A stretch of 64,000 bases of DNA, from assembly GCF_003933745.1 (NCBI RefSeq), contig NZ_RSEB01000002.1, forward strand, positions 496,001 through 560,000, written 5' to 3'. The DNA comes from Glycomyces terrestris (GTDB lineage Bacteria > Actinomycetota > Actinomycetes > Mycobacteriales > Micromonosporaceae). Both the position numbers and the translations under genes were made by a program. Shown piece after piece: positions 24,888 through 32,033 of the stretch (position 1 is the first letter of the stretch; every line of letters starts with the position of its first letter). The notes under the pieces are model-generated. The model worked only from the letters and a program-made list of their open reading frames with translations, ran no database searches and was not told the DNA's origin.

Positions 24888-25790
24888 ATGCGCGACCACA
24901 CCGCACCCGTCGAGCACCGGACCGTCGACGTCGACGGCACCGAGGTCTTCTACCGCACCGCCGGGCCGCCCGACGCGCCCGTGCTGCTCCTGCCGCACGG
25001 CTACCCGTGCTCCTCGTTCCAGTACCGGCACTTCATCCCCGCGCTCGCCGACCGCTGGCGCCTCGTCGCCCCCGACTACCCCGGCTTCGGCTACAGCGGC
25101 ACACCCGACCCGCGCCGCTTCGACCACACCTTCGACGCCTACGCGCGGTTCCTCGAACAGTTCGTGGACGTCCTCGGCCTCACCCGCTACGCCATCTACC
25201 TGCACGACTACGGCTCCCAGTTCGGCCTGCGCCTGGCGATGGCCGCCCCCGAGCGCGTCGCGGCCCTCATCATCCAGAACGGCGACATCTACGAGGACGA
25301 GCACGGCCCGAAGTACGCCCCGCTCAAGGAATACTGGGCGAACCCGACTCCCGAAGGGCGCGAACGCATCCGCGAGGCCGTCTCCGAAGAGGGCTTCCGC
25401 GGCGAGTTCGTCGGGGAGGTCCCCGACCGCCTCGTGCCCCGCATCAGCCCCGACCTGTGGCGGCTCTCCTGGGCGCAGGTGCGCGACCCCGAACGGCGCG
25501 AACGCATCGTGGACCTCCTCGCCGACCAGGGCAGCACCCTCGCCTGGTTCCCGCGCCAGCAGGCGTACCTGCGCGAGCACCGCCCGCCGACTCTCATCGC
25601 CTGGGGCCCGCACGACGGCTACATGCCCGAAGCCGCCGCCCGCGCCTACCTTCGCGACCTCCCCGACGCCGAACTCCACCTCCTCGACGCCGGCCACTGG
25701 GCCCTGGAGACCCACCTTGACGAGATCGTCGCGCTGACCAGGGACTTCCTCTGCCGGATCGGTCACGCCGGCCCGGAGGTCGGCCGCTAG
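24888..25790 (+). CDS. Alpha/beta hydrolase, epoxide-hydrolase/dehalogenase-like
   Basis: A protein of 300 residues. An HG motif (LLPHGYPCSS) forms the oxyanion region. The nucleophile elbow is LHDYGSQFG with Asp107, an aspartate as in epoxide hydrolases and haloalkane dehalogenases rather than serine. The acid is likely in WGPHDGYMP and the base is His270 in DAGHWALE. The halide-binding Trp that follows the nucleophile in dehalogenases is Tyr here, so an epoxide hydrolase or related activity is more likely. No ribosome binding site is obvious before the ATG. Confidence 0.85.
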   Translation: MRDHTAPVEHRTVDVDGTEVFYRTAGPPDAPVLLLPHGYPCSSFQYRHFIPALADRWRLVAPDYPGFGYSGTPDPRRFDHTFDAYARFLEQFVDVLGLTRYAIYLHDYGSQFGLRLAMAAPERVAALIIQNGDIYEDEHGPKYAPLKEYWANPTPEGRERIREAVSEEGFRGEFVGEVPDRLVPRISPDLWRLSWAQVRDPERRERIVDLLADQGSTLAWFPRQQAYLREHRPPTLIAWGPHDGYMPEAAARAYLRDLPDAELHLLDAGHWALETHLDEIVALTRDFLCRIGHAGPEVGR

Positions 25791-25893
25791 CGGCCGGAGT
25801 CCGCAGGCCGCGCGCTGAGCAGGGACTTCCTCGACCGAACCGGGCACGCCGGCCCGGAGCCCGACCGCTAGCGGCCGGAGTCCGCAAGCCGCG
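25731..25893. repeat. Tandem duplication of the hydrolase gene end
   Basis: Two copies of about 81 bp (25731-25811 and 25812-25893). The first holds the last 20 codons and TAG of the hydrolase gene; the second is a diverged copy in the intergenic DNA ending CCGCAAGCCGCGC. Both contain CCGCTAGCGG, a palindrome spanning the stop codon. Confidence 0.85.
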
Positions 25894-26037
25894 CGAGGTC
25901 GAACCCGGCCCCGTGCGGAGGCCCCTCTTCACCTTCTGCGCCGGACTCGGCTGGGACGCCTCGATAATCAAGAAGGTGGATTCGTACCGCAAGTAGCGCA
26001 ATCTCGGCGCGTCGCTTCCAGCTCACGCCCCCCGTGC

Positions 26038-26121
26038 GAACCGAACCCAGGCCCACTTCAGCTTCAGCTCGGGAGCCCGGTCTGAACCGAACCCAGGCCG
26101 CCTCAGCTCGGGAGCCCGGTC
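26038..26121. repeat. Tandem duplication of the AlkB-like gene end
   Basis: GAACCGAACCCAGGCC...CTCGGGAGCCCGGTC occurs at 26038-26082 and 26084-26121. The second copy includes the stop codon (26103) and last codons of the AlkB-like gene. Between this and the preceding duplication (25894-26037) lies a 27-codon open stretch ending IIKKVDSYRK; it has no supporting signals. Confidence 0.75.
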
Positions 26122-26753
26122 GCCCGGATCGTCAGGTTGAGGCGGCCGGTCAGGCCGAGCCATCTGGGAGCGGTGCCGGGAAGGATTCGCGGCACCCCGT
26201 GGAACGCGAAGCGCGAGGGGCCGCCGAACACGAACAGGTCCCCGCTGCGCAGCTCCATGTCGGTGTATGGCCGCGAGCGCGATTCGGTGTTCCCGAAGCG
26301 GAAGACGCATGTGTCGCCCAGGCTGAGCGAGATGACCGGGGCCTTCGACAGTTCGTCTTTGTCCTGGTGCATGCCCATGTGCGCCTTGGCGTCGTAGAAG
26401 TTGAGCAGTGCCATGTCATATGCCAGGCCCTCCTCCGGCGCCCGGCCGAAGGCGTCGGCGAGCGCCCGGCCGGCGAGTTCGCCGAGCTCGGGCGGGAACG
26501 GCTTCACCGGCGTACCGTCGTCGGCCGTCTTCGAGAAGTAGTAGGGGCGCCACTGCCAGCCGAGGCCGACCACCTTGGCGGACATGACGCCGCCGCCCGG
26601 CGTGCGCACGGTGCGCATGCCCGCCGGAGGCCGCGCCCATTCGCGGCACGCCGCGACCAGCTCGCGCTGCTCCTGCTCGCCGAGCCAATCCGGCAGCAGC
26701 ACCGCACCGGGCGCGACCTCAGTGCGCGTCCTCGGGAACAGCTCGCCGTCCAC
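26103..26753 (-). CDS. AlkB-like Fe(II)/2-oxoglutarate dioxygenase
   Basis: A protein of 216 residues of the AlkB family, which removes alkyl lesions from DNA or RNA by oxidation. Iron ligands are the HxD pair (His129 and Asp131 in GMHQDKDEL) and a distal His185 (FAFHGVPRI). Two Arg residues in GRLNLTIR (204, 210) contact 2-oxoglutarate and the substrate region. NFYDAKAHMGMH and SLSLGDTCVFRFG match the E. coli AlkB-type core. The GTG at 26753 has no ribosome binding site. TAGACT 8-13 bases upstream would fit a -10 box for leaderless expression. No Ada gene is nearby. Confidence 0.9.
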   Translation of the reverse strand: MDGELFPRTRTEVAPGAVLLPDWLGEQEQRELVAACREWARPPAGMRTVRTPGGGVMSAKVVGLGWQWRPYYFSKTADDGTPVKPFPPELGELAGRALADAFGRAPEEGLAYDMALLNFYDAKAHMGMHQDKDELSKAPVISLSLGDTCVFRFGNTESRSRPYTDMELRSGDLFVFGGPSRFAFHGVPRILPGTAPRWLGLTGRLNLTIRATGLPS

Positions 26754-26816
26754 AGCCCGAAGTCTAGATCCGGGACGACTCGCACGCTCCGCCTTGCGGC
26801 GACCGGATACTCCGGA

Positions 26817-27440
26817 GCTGGGGAACTGGGGAGGTGGGGAGCTGGGGATTTGGGCGCGGGCGCGGATGCGGGCGCGGAGGGGGAGAGGAGGAGTGGCGCA
26901 GCGGGGAGCGGGGGAATCGCGGTGCGGGGAGTGGCGCAGCGCGGGAGTAGGAAGCGGGGAATCGCGGTGCGGGGGAGTGGCGCGGAGCGGGAGCCGGGTT
27001 TGGGTGCGGGGGAGCGGGGGCTCGATCGGGACGCCGGTGGGGAGTCGGCGATCCGGGTTCGGGTGCGGGAGAGCGGGGGGCGAAGGGGCCGGGAAGTGGG
27101 GGAGGGGGTATCTGAGTGTGGGTGCGGGGGACGAGGAACCGGGAAGTAGGGGAGCGCGGGAATCCGGGTGCGGGTGCGGGTGCGGGTGCGGGTTCGGGGG
27201 AGTGGCGCGGCGTGGAAGTAGGGAGCGGGGGGAGTGGCGCAGCGGGGAGCAGGGGGATCGCGGTGCGGGGAGTAGTGCGGCGCGGGAGCAGGGAGCGGGG
27301 GATCGGGAGCGGGGAGTGGCGCGGCGGGGAGTGGCGGGAATGGCACAGCGGGGGGCGGGGAGTAGCGCGGAGCAGGGAGCGGGGAGTGGCGGGAATGGCA
27401 CAGCGGGGAGCGGGGAGTGGCGCAGCGGGGGAGTGGCTTC
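26817..27440. repeat. G-rich, purine-biased repeat tract
   Basis: About 620 bp on the plus strand built of variants of GGGGAGTGGCGCAGCGGGGAG, GGGGGATCGCGGTGCGGGGA and GGGTGCGGGTGCGGGT. The many runs of four or more G could form G-quadruplexes; the minus strand is correspondingly C-rich. Open frames through it encode only repetitive Arg/Gly/Ser or Pro-rich sequence and are not treated as genes. It separates the AlkB-like gene from the terminator of the two-gene operon. Confidence 0.8.
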
Positions 27441-27463
27441 GTGGGCGGTGGCGCAGACGAAGA

Positions 27464-27543
27464 GGGCCGGTCGATCCCCACCAAGATCGACCGGCCCGGG
27501 GGCCCCGGCGGCCCGCCCGAAGTTGGATGACCGGGCCGCCGGG
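27464..27543 (-). terminator. Double terminator hairpin
   Basis: Two hairpins follow the two-gene operon: CCCGGCGGCCCG / CGGGCCGCCGGG (27504-27515 and 27532-27543), then GGGCCGGTCGAT / ATCGACCGGCCC (27464-27475 and 27486-27497). The second shares its arm sequence with the terminator at 31980-32017. Confidence 0.8.
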
Positions 27544-27554
27544 AGGATTCAGGT

Positions 27555-27866
27555 TCAGGTGTCGTCCGGCTCGGCGATGAGCGCCCGGGACTGTTCGAGG
27601 ATCCAGGGGCACCATGCGTCACCGCGCCAGGCGATGGACCACTCCGGAACGTCTTCGGAGTCGTCGGTGAACCGGCAGCACTCGCGCGGACCGGCGCCGT
27701 CATCGACATCGACGAGGTACACGGTGATCCGATTCGGCCGCGCGGGATGGTCCGCGCCGAGGTGATAGAGCGTGAAGACCGCCGGGCCGCGCCGGAAGTC
27801 GCCGAGGTAGCCGTCCACGCCAGGCCGGCCGTCGGACCGGAGGCTGTACGGGTCCCGCTCACCCAT
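27555..27866 (-). CDS. Hypothetical protein, second gene of a two-gene operon
   Basis: A protein of 103 residues starting MGERDPYSLRSDGRPG. It is acidic, with two adjacent Cys (ECCRF) and a Trp-rich C-terminal part (WSIAWRGDAWCPWILEQ). It has no signal peptide or membrane helix. Its ATG lies inside the 3' end of the preceding gene (8-bp overlap), so the two are translated together. The family is not recognised. It could be a small partner or immunity-type protein of its neighbour, but nothing proves this. Confidence 0.65.
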   Translation of the reverse strand: MGERDPYSLRSDGRPGVDGYLGDFRRGPAVFTLYHLGADHPARPNRITVYLVDVDDGAGPRECCRFTDDSEDVPEWSIAWRGDAWCPWILEQSRALIAEPDDT

Positions 27867-28188
27867 CGCAGAACCTCGTCTGCGCCTGCGGCTGCGGACT
27901 GCCGTTGTAGAAGACGTGGAAGGCCGTCGCCCGCGCCCACTCGCGCCACTCGGCGGTGCGGTTCCGCCACTCGTCGCCCCAGGTGGCGTGGAGGTTCTGA
28001 GACGTGAGGCCCGAGACGATCAGGACCAGGTCGGCTCGATTCCCGTTGGCGCACACCTGGAACGAATCCGGCACCTCGGCACTTGACGCGTAGACGGTAT
28101 AGCGGTTCGACCCGTCGCCGAACCCGCCGCGCTCCAACGGGTCGGGCGCCGCTGCATTCGGTCTCGGGCGAGTGTTCTGATACGCCAT
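27859..28188 (-). CDS. Hypothetical protein, first gene of a two-gene operon
   Basis: A protein of 109 residues starting MAYQNTRPRPNAAAPDPL, with a predicted alpha/beta C-terminal two-thirds (SNRYTVYASSAEVPDSFQV, ADLVLIVSGL, WREWARATAFHVFYNG). The ATG at 28188 has GGAGGAAGCG ahead of it, while the ATG at 28200 would lack one. An inverted repeat lies 20 bp upstream. No known family is recognised. GC content here is slightly below the window average, as in the adjacent XRE/DUF397 pair. Confidence 0.68.
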   Translation of the reverse strand: MAYQNTRPRPNAAAPDPLERGGFGDGSNRYTVYASSAEVPDSFQVCANGNRADLVLIVSGLTSQNLHATWGDEWRNRTAEWREWARATAFHVFYNGSPQPQAQTRFCDG

Positions 28189-28207
28189 CGCTTCCTCCAT
28201 TAGAGAG

Positions 28208-28223
28208 TGTCGGATACCCGACA
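28208..28223. promoter_or_regulatory. Inverted repeat upstream of the two-gene operon
   Basis: TGTCGG-atac-CCGACA, 6-bp perfect arms, 20 bp before the start codon. It is suitably placed for a repressor site. Confidence 0.45.
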
Positions 28224-28379
28224 GTTCTGGGTGCCGGGGAGCCGCAGTAGGTCGTTGGGAGGCAAGGCTCCCCGGTCTTCCACCGATCGCGGATCGGGCG
28301 ACCGTCCGCGATGACACCACTCTAATCGACGTTTTGCCAGGTCAATGCCCATGTCACCCTTGAAGTTCCGGTGTTCAGG

Positions 28380-28433
28380 AACGGGGTTCCATGGTGGGTG
28401 TTCAATTCCGGGACGCCGAAATGGAACCCCGTT
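28380..28433. promoter_or_regulatory. Long-spacer inverted repeat upstream of the XRE regulator
   Basis: AACGGGGTTCCAT (28380-28392) and ATGGAACCCCGTT (28421-28433) are perfect 13-bp arms separated by 28 bp, about 100 bp ahead of the XRE gene. The half-sites are within two to three helical turns of each other and could bind a dimer of dimers or loop. The rest of 28189-28532 is intergenic with divergent promoters. Confidence 0.6.
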
Positions 28434-28532
28434 GCGGGTACCCGAAACTGCATCGAGTCGTGATGAAAGCCGATGGGCTGCTTTGTGCGATCATCGCTAC
28501 TACACGTGATTCGCGCAGCTAGGGAGGCCGCG

Positions 28533-29396
28533 ATGGCAGGAACGGTCTTGTACCAGAAGTTCGCACGGGCATACTTGTTCGCAGAGGTCAACATCATCTC
28601 GCAGGAAGCCGGATGGACCCCGAACCAGTTCGCGAAGGTGATGGGCAAGAGCGGCAACACGATTCGAGCCTGGCTCGACCGCGAGCGGCTTCCGGACCTC
28701 GGCAATCTCTCGCTGATCTGCGACCGCGGAGGAGTAGCGGAGGCACGAAAGCGGTTCATCCTCCATGTCGGCGAGCAGTTGCTCACCGGCTCCGAGCTGA
28801 TCTCGAACCTCGAGCAGCGCAACATGTACGTGGTCGAAAGCGCCGAGCGAACCTATGGCTCATTCGTGAAATGGGACCCGGTTCTGCCGTCGGCGCTGGT
28901 GCAGACCGAAGCGTTTCACATGGTGTTGCAGCCCGAGCCGCTTGAAGGCCGGGCCAGCAAGGTCAAGCACTGGCTGCGGAAGAAGCAACGCCAGGAGAAC
29001 TTCTTCAGCCGAATCGCGACAGCAGAGTCTCCTACAGCGGAGATCTACATTCCTTCAAGTATCTTCGCTGTCCTCGATCGGCTGTCGGCGAAGGACAAGC
29101 GAGCGCAAATCGATAGGATGATCGAGGTGAACGCGATGCCGGGGTGTGAGGTGCTTGTAGTGCGATCGCCGTTGGTTGTGCCGTTCTCATTCGAAGGGTT
29201 CAAAGCGGCTGGTCAGAGCGCTGCCGGGCCGGATTTCGTGTATGTGGAAACGTTCGACCAGAGCCGCCACGTGGTCGAGCCGAGAAATCTTGCCGTGTAT
29301 GATCAAGCCCGCAGCCTTCTGCGGGCTGACTCGCAAGGGATTGAAGGGTTTCTAGATGGTGGAATACACCGGCTGGCGGAAGAGCACCCGGAGTAG
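28533..29396 (+). CDS. XRE-family regulator, Scr1/DUF5753 type
   Basis: A protein of 287 residues. An N-terminal helix-turn-helix (QEAGWTPNQFAKVMGKSGNT, then IRAWLDRERLPDL) is followed by a DUF5753-like domain. Features of that domain include YGSFVKWDPVLPSALVQTEA, the IYIPSSIFAVLDRL stretch and a C-terminal VEPRNLAVYDQARSLL. In actinomycetes such regulators are encoded next to small DUF397 proteins that modulate them; the DUF397 gene follows with a 41-bp overlap. The first helix-turn-helix is somewhat divergent. AGGGAGG precedes the ATG. GC content is lower than neighbouring genes, as often seen for this family. Confidence 0.85.
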   Translation: MAGTVLYQKFARAYLFAEVNIISQEAGWTPNQFAKVMGKSGNTIRAWLDRERLPDLGNLSLICDRGGVAEARKRFILHVGEQLLTGSELISNLEQRNMYVVESAERTYGSFVKWDPVLPSALVQTEAFHMVLQPEPLEGRASKVKHWLRKKQRQENFFSRIATAESPTAEIYIPSSIFAVLDRLSAKDKRAQIDRMIEVNAMPGCEVLVVRSPLVVPFSFEGFKAAGQSAAGPDFVYVETFDQSRHVVEPRNLAVYDQARSLLRADSQGIEGFLDGGIHRLAEEHPE

Positions 29397-29607
29397 CAAC
29401 ACATCCAACGCTGACTGTGTTGAGTGCCGCCAGACCTGGCGGAAGAGCACCCGCAGCAATAACACTGCGAACTCGGACTGTGTCGAAGCCAGGAACACCG
29501 CTGCGGGGTTCCAGGTGCGGGACTCCAAGCTCGGGCACGACTCCCCGGTCTTCGACCTCGGCGCCGCCGACTTCACGAGCCTCCTGCGGGCGACCCGCCG
29601 CAGCTAG
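29356..29607 (+). CDS. DUF397 protein with a duplicated N-terminal motif
   Basis: A protein of 83 residues. The DUF397 hallmark W-R-K-S-T-R-S-x-N-T-x-N-x-D-C-V-E occurs twice, 21 residues apart, followed by one copy of the rest (VRDSKLGHDSPVFDL, then ADFTSLLRA). Normal DUF397 proteins of about 60-65 residues have it once. The 63-bp direct repeat (29373 and 29436) is in frame and clearly a recent internal duplication. The gene overlaps the XRE gene, and a terminator follows, so this is the end of the operon. DUF397 proteins act with their XRE partner in developmental control. Confidence 0.88.
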   Translation: MVEYTGWRKSTRSSNTSNADCVECRQTWRKSTRSNNTANSDCVEARNTAAGFQVRDSKLGHDSPVFDLGAADFTSLLRATRRS

Positions 29608-29623
29608 GCTCCTCCGAACCCAC

Positions 29624-29651
29624 AGGCCCCCTCGCTCGCGAGGGGGCCTGC
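29624..29651 (+). terminator. Terminator after the XRE/DUF397 operon
   Basis: CAGGCCCCCTCG / CGAGGGGGCCTG, 12-bp arms, 4-nt loop, 16 bp after the DUF397 stop. Confidence 0.85.
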
Positions 29652-29689
29652 TGCTTTCCCTCGACACGACATGATCACCGTTCTGGGGC

Positions 29690-29799
29690 TCATCGCCGAA
29701 AAAATATGAATTATCAGTATGCAACTACCGAGGATGCTCGAAGCGCTCATATGTCGTGCGGCCCAAGTGAAGCCGCGACTCCGATCAGAAGGAGAGACG
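29690..29799 (+). promoter_or_regulatory. A/T-rich promoter region of the exported protein gene
   Basis: CCGAAAAAATATGAATTATC at 29697-29716 is exceptionally A/T-rich for this window and probably includes promoter elements. AGAAGGAGAG just before the ATG at 29800 is a near-consensus ribosome binding site. Confidence 0.45.
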
Positions 29800-31743
29800 A
29801 TGCGCAGACAACATACGCTCGGTGCGGCGGTGGTGATCTCGGCGTTGGCAGGGGTCATCGTCAGCGGCGCAGCCGCGAGCGCCGAGGTGAACGATGCCGA
29901 AGCGACGGACCCGACCGCGGGCGGCGCGACCGCGTCTGAGGACACCGCAGCCGACTCGGTCGTGCTCCCGACCGGCGACACGGTCCGCCTGACGCCCGGC
30001 GGCGGCGTCGACGTGACCCCGGCACCGGGCCGGGAAGACATCGAGTTCGTCGGGCAGACCTCCACCGGCGGTTCCGCGGACGTGATCGTGGTGCCGGTAG
30101 ACATGCTCGAAGCGATCAGGTCCGGCGAGGCCGACCCGCGGCGCTACAACGTCTCCCAGCTCCTCGCGGGCGGGCACACCGACGCCGGTGCAGTCCCGGA
30201 GTCCGAACTGGACTCCCGCGAGTATGCCGGGCTGTTCCCGGTCGAGGCAGGGGCGTCGGTGACGGCGTCGGCCGCGGCGCAGGAGCTGACCGTCAGCGTC
30301 AAGGACCGCTCAGGCGGTACGCCGGAGGATTCGATCGTCGGATGGGTGCATGCCGGCACCGGCGAGACCGGTGAGATCGAGATCGGTGAGGACGGCACCG
30401 GCACGGTCGCGCTCGAACCCGGCGAGTACATGATCATGACGACGCTCTTCGACCGCTCCGACACCACCGGCCGGAGCGAGGCCGTCTTCGGCTTCACCGC
30501 GGCGACCGTGGGCGAGGAACCGACGAAGCTCGAAGTCGACGCCGCCGCGGCCGCGCCCGTGACCGCCGAGGTCGAGCGCGAGGACGCGGTCCTCACGGAC
30601 CACCTCCTCTACCTGGAGACCACCTACGAGAGCGGAAGCTTCGGCACGTTCGACTTCCTGGACCCCGACGCCGACGTCTTCGTGCTGCCCCAGCCCGAGA
30701 CCGGTGAGTTCGGGTTCAACTTCATCTATCAGCCGGTGTTCGCCGGTGCGGAGGACGGGGGCGTGCCGTACACGTACACCCTCGCGTTCCCCGAAGCCGG
30801 GTCGATCCCGGCCGACCCGGCCTACACCGTCGCCGACGCCGATCTCGTCGAGGAGGAGACCGACTTCCAGGACCTCGGCGTCGAACTCGAAGGGATGCAA
30901 TGCGATTACCCGATCGGCTGGGAGGACCAGTTCTTCCTGTTCTCGCAGTGCACGGACCGCGTGTTCCCGTCGAAGGCGACGACGCTCCTCACCGCCGAAT
31001 CGGTCCGGTGGGACCGGCACACCGAGGGGGTCGTGCTCGATGAGCAGGGCGAGTTCCTCGACGGGTTCTACACCACGCAGCAGGACGTCGCCTTCGAGCC
31101 GGGTTCGGCCAAGCGGGCGATCGGGGACGGCCCGCTGGCCGCGGGCGTGCCGTATGCCGAGCGCGAGGGGGATCGCATTTCCGGCGGGGTCACGCCGGTC
31201 GCCAGCCATGGGGGCGAAGTGCTGCGGATGTTCGACTTCGCGAGCGGCGAGGTGACGCTCAGCCGCGGCGGCGAGCTGATCGGCACCAGCGACTCCTGGG
31301 GTGAGTTCAGCTTCAAGCTGCCGTACGGCGACGAGGGCCGCTACACGCTGACCTCCGAGGCCGCCCGAGGTAGTGTGGCCACGCCGCTGGCCGTGTCGGC
31401 GACCGCGACCTGGGAGTTCGACTCCGCCACTGCGGAACTCGAACTCCTGGACCTGCCGGTCGTGGTCGTGGAGGCCGCCGGCGTGCAGCACGGCTGGGCC
31501 GAGGGCGACGAGCCGTTGGAGCTGGAGCTGTCGCTCTCCTCCGGCGAGCAGGAGGCCGAGTCGATCGGCCTGGAGGTCTCCTATGACGACGGTGCGACCT
31601 GGACTGAGGTCGAGGTCGACTGCGGCACTGCGGAGCTCGTGCACCCGGAGGGCGCCGAGTATGCTTCGCTCCGCTTGACCGCCACCGACGCGGCGGGAAC
31701 CGAGGTCACCCACACCACGATTCGCTCCTTCGGACTGCGCTAG
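29800..31743 (+). CDS. Exported protein resembling a subtilase propeptide and C-terminal region without a protease domain
   Basis: A protein of 647 residues. The signal peptide (1-28, ending SGAAASA) is followed by an acidic segment. Residues about 54-125 (LPTGDTVRLTPGGGVDVTPA, VIVVPVDMLEAIRSGEADPR, YNVSQLLAGG) closely resemble the propeptide of large actinobacterial S8 proteases. The next residues should be the Asp/His/Ser subtilisin core of about 300 residues. Instead the chain goes directly to beta-rich repeats such as LTVSVKDRSGG and LEPGEYMIMT, which in those proteases lie after the core. No DTG, HGTH or GTSM motif is present. It could be a secreted inhibitor or decoy derived from a protease gene, or an ancient non-enzymatic relative. 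The alternative start at 29719 has no signal peptide. Confidence 0.75.
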   Translation: MRRQHTLGAAVVISALAGVIVSGAAASAEVNDAEATDPTAGGATASEDTAADSVVLPTGDTVRLTPGGGVDVTPAPGREDIEFVGQTSTGGSADVIVVPVDMLEAIRSGEADPRRYNVSQLLAGGHTDAGAVPESELDSREYAGLFPVEAGASVTASAAAQELTVSVKDRSGGTPEDSIVGWVHAGTGETGEIEIGEDGTGTVALEPGEYMIMTTLFDRSDTTGRSEAVFGFTAATVGEEPTKLEVDAAAAAPVTAEVEREDAVLTDHLLYLETTYESGSFGTFDFLDPDADVFVLPQPETGEFGFNFIYQPVFAGAEDGGVPYTYTLAFPEAGSIPADPAYTVADADLVEEETDFQDLGVELEGMQCDYPIGWEDQFFLFSQCTDRVFPSKATTLLTAESVRWDRHTEGVVLDEQGEFLDGFYTTQQDVAFEPGSAKRAIGDGPLAAGVPYAEREGDRISGGVTPVASHGGEVLRMFDFASGEVTLSRGGELIGTSDSWGEFSFKLPYGDEGRYTLTSEAARGSVATPLAVSATATWEFDSATAELELLDLPVVVVEAAGVQHGWAEGDEPLELELSLSSGEQEAESIGLEVSYDDGATWTEVEVDCGTAELVHPEGAEYASLRLTATDAAGTEVTHTTIRSFGLR

Positions 31744-31748
31744 CGTCC

Positions 31749-31922
31749 GGACCGGGCGGGGTGTTCGACCTGTGAGTCGAGCCGGGCGGTCGCGCTCGTG
31801 ACCCGTACCGGGCGGGGTGTTCGGTCTGTGCGCCGGGGCGGGCGTTCGCGTTCGAGACCGGCACCGGGCGGGGCGTTCCGACCGTGAGCCGAGCCGGAGT
31901 TCGCGCTTGAGACCGGCACTCG
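31749..31922. repeat. Tandem repeat of about 62 bp downstream of the exported protein gene
   Basis: Three diverged copies starting ACCGGGCGGGGTGTTCG or close variants at about 31750, 31809 and 31863. Each continues with a GTGAG(T/C)CGAGCCGG-like segment and GAGACCGGCAC. No gene is seen in 31744-32033. Confidence 0.7.
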
Positions 31923-31979
31923 GGCATCCGGTTCCATGGCCGCACAAGCGAACAGCGCGGAGCGTCCGCGTTCATGAAG

Positions 31980-32017
31980 CGGGCCGGTCGATTCTCTAAC
32001 CGAGATCGACCGGCCCG
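31980..32017. terminator. Terminator for the GH43 operon and possibly the exported protein gene
   Basis: CGGGCCGGTCGAT / ATCGACCGGCCCG, 13-bp perfect arms with a 12-nt loop, between convergent units and 16 bp beyond the GH43 stop at 32034. Confidence 0.85.
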
Positions 32018-32033
32018 TTGTCGCGCCGGACCG

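Noticed and set aside
25910-25997. Short open stretch ending IIKKVDSYRK as a gene or gene remnant
   Set aside because: Only 27 codons from a GTG with no ribosome binding site, lying between two duplicated segments; there is not enough to support a gene.
26575-27765. Long open frames through the G-rich tract on both strands
   Set aside because: They encode only repetitive Arg/Gly or Pro/Ser-rich sequence, lack ribosome binding sites and follow the DNA repeat, not protein conservation.
28321-29607. Horizontally acquired island because of lower GC
   Set aside because: The drop is modest and XRE/DUF397 pairs are native to actinomycetes; there are no mobility genes or flanking repeats.
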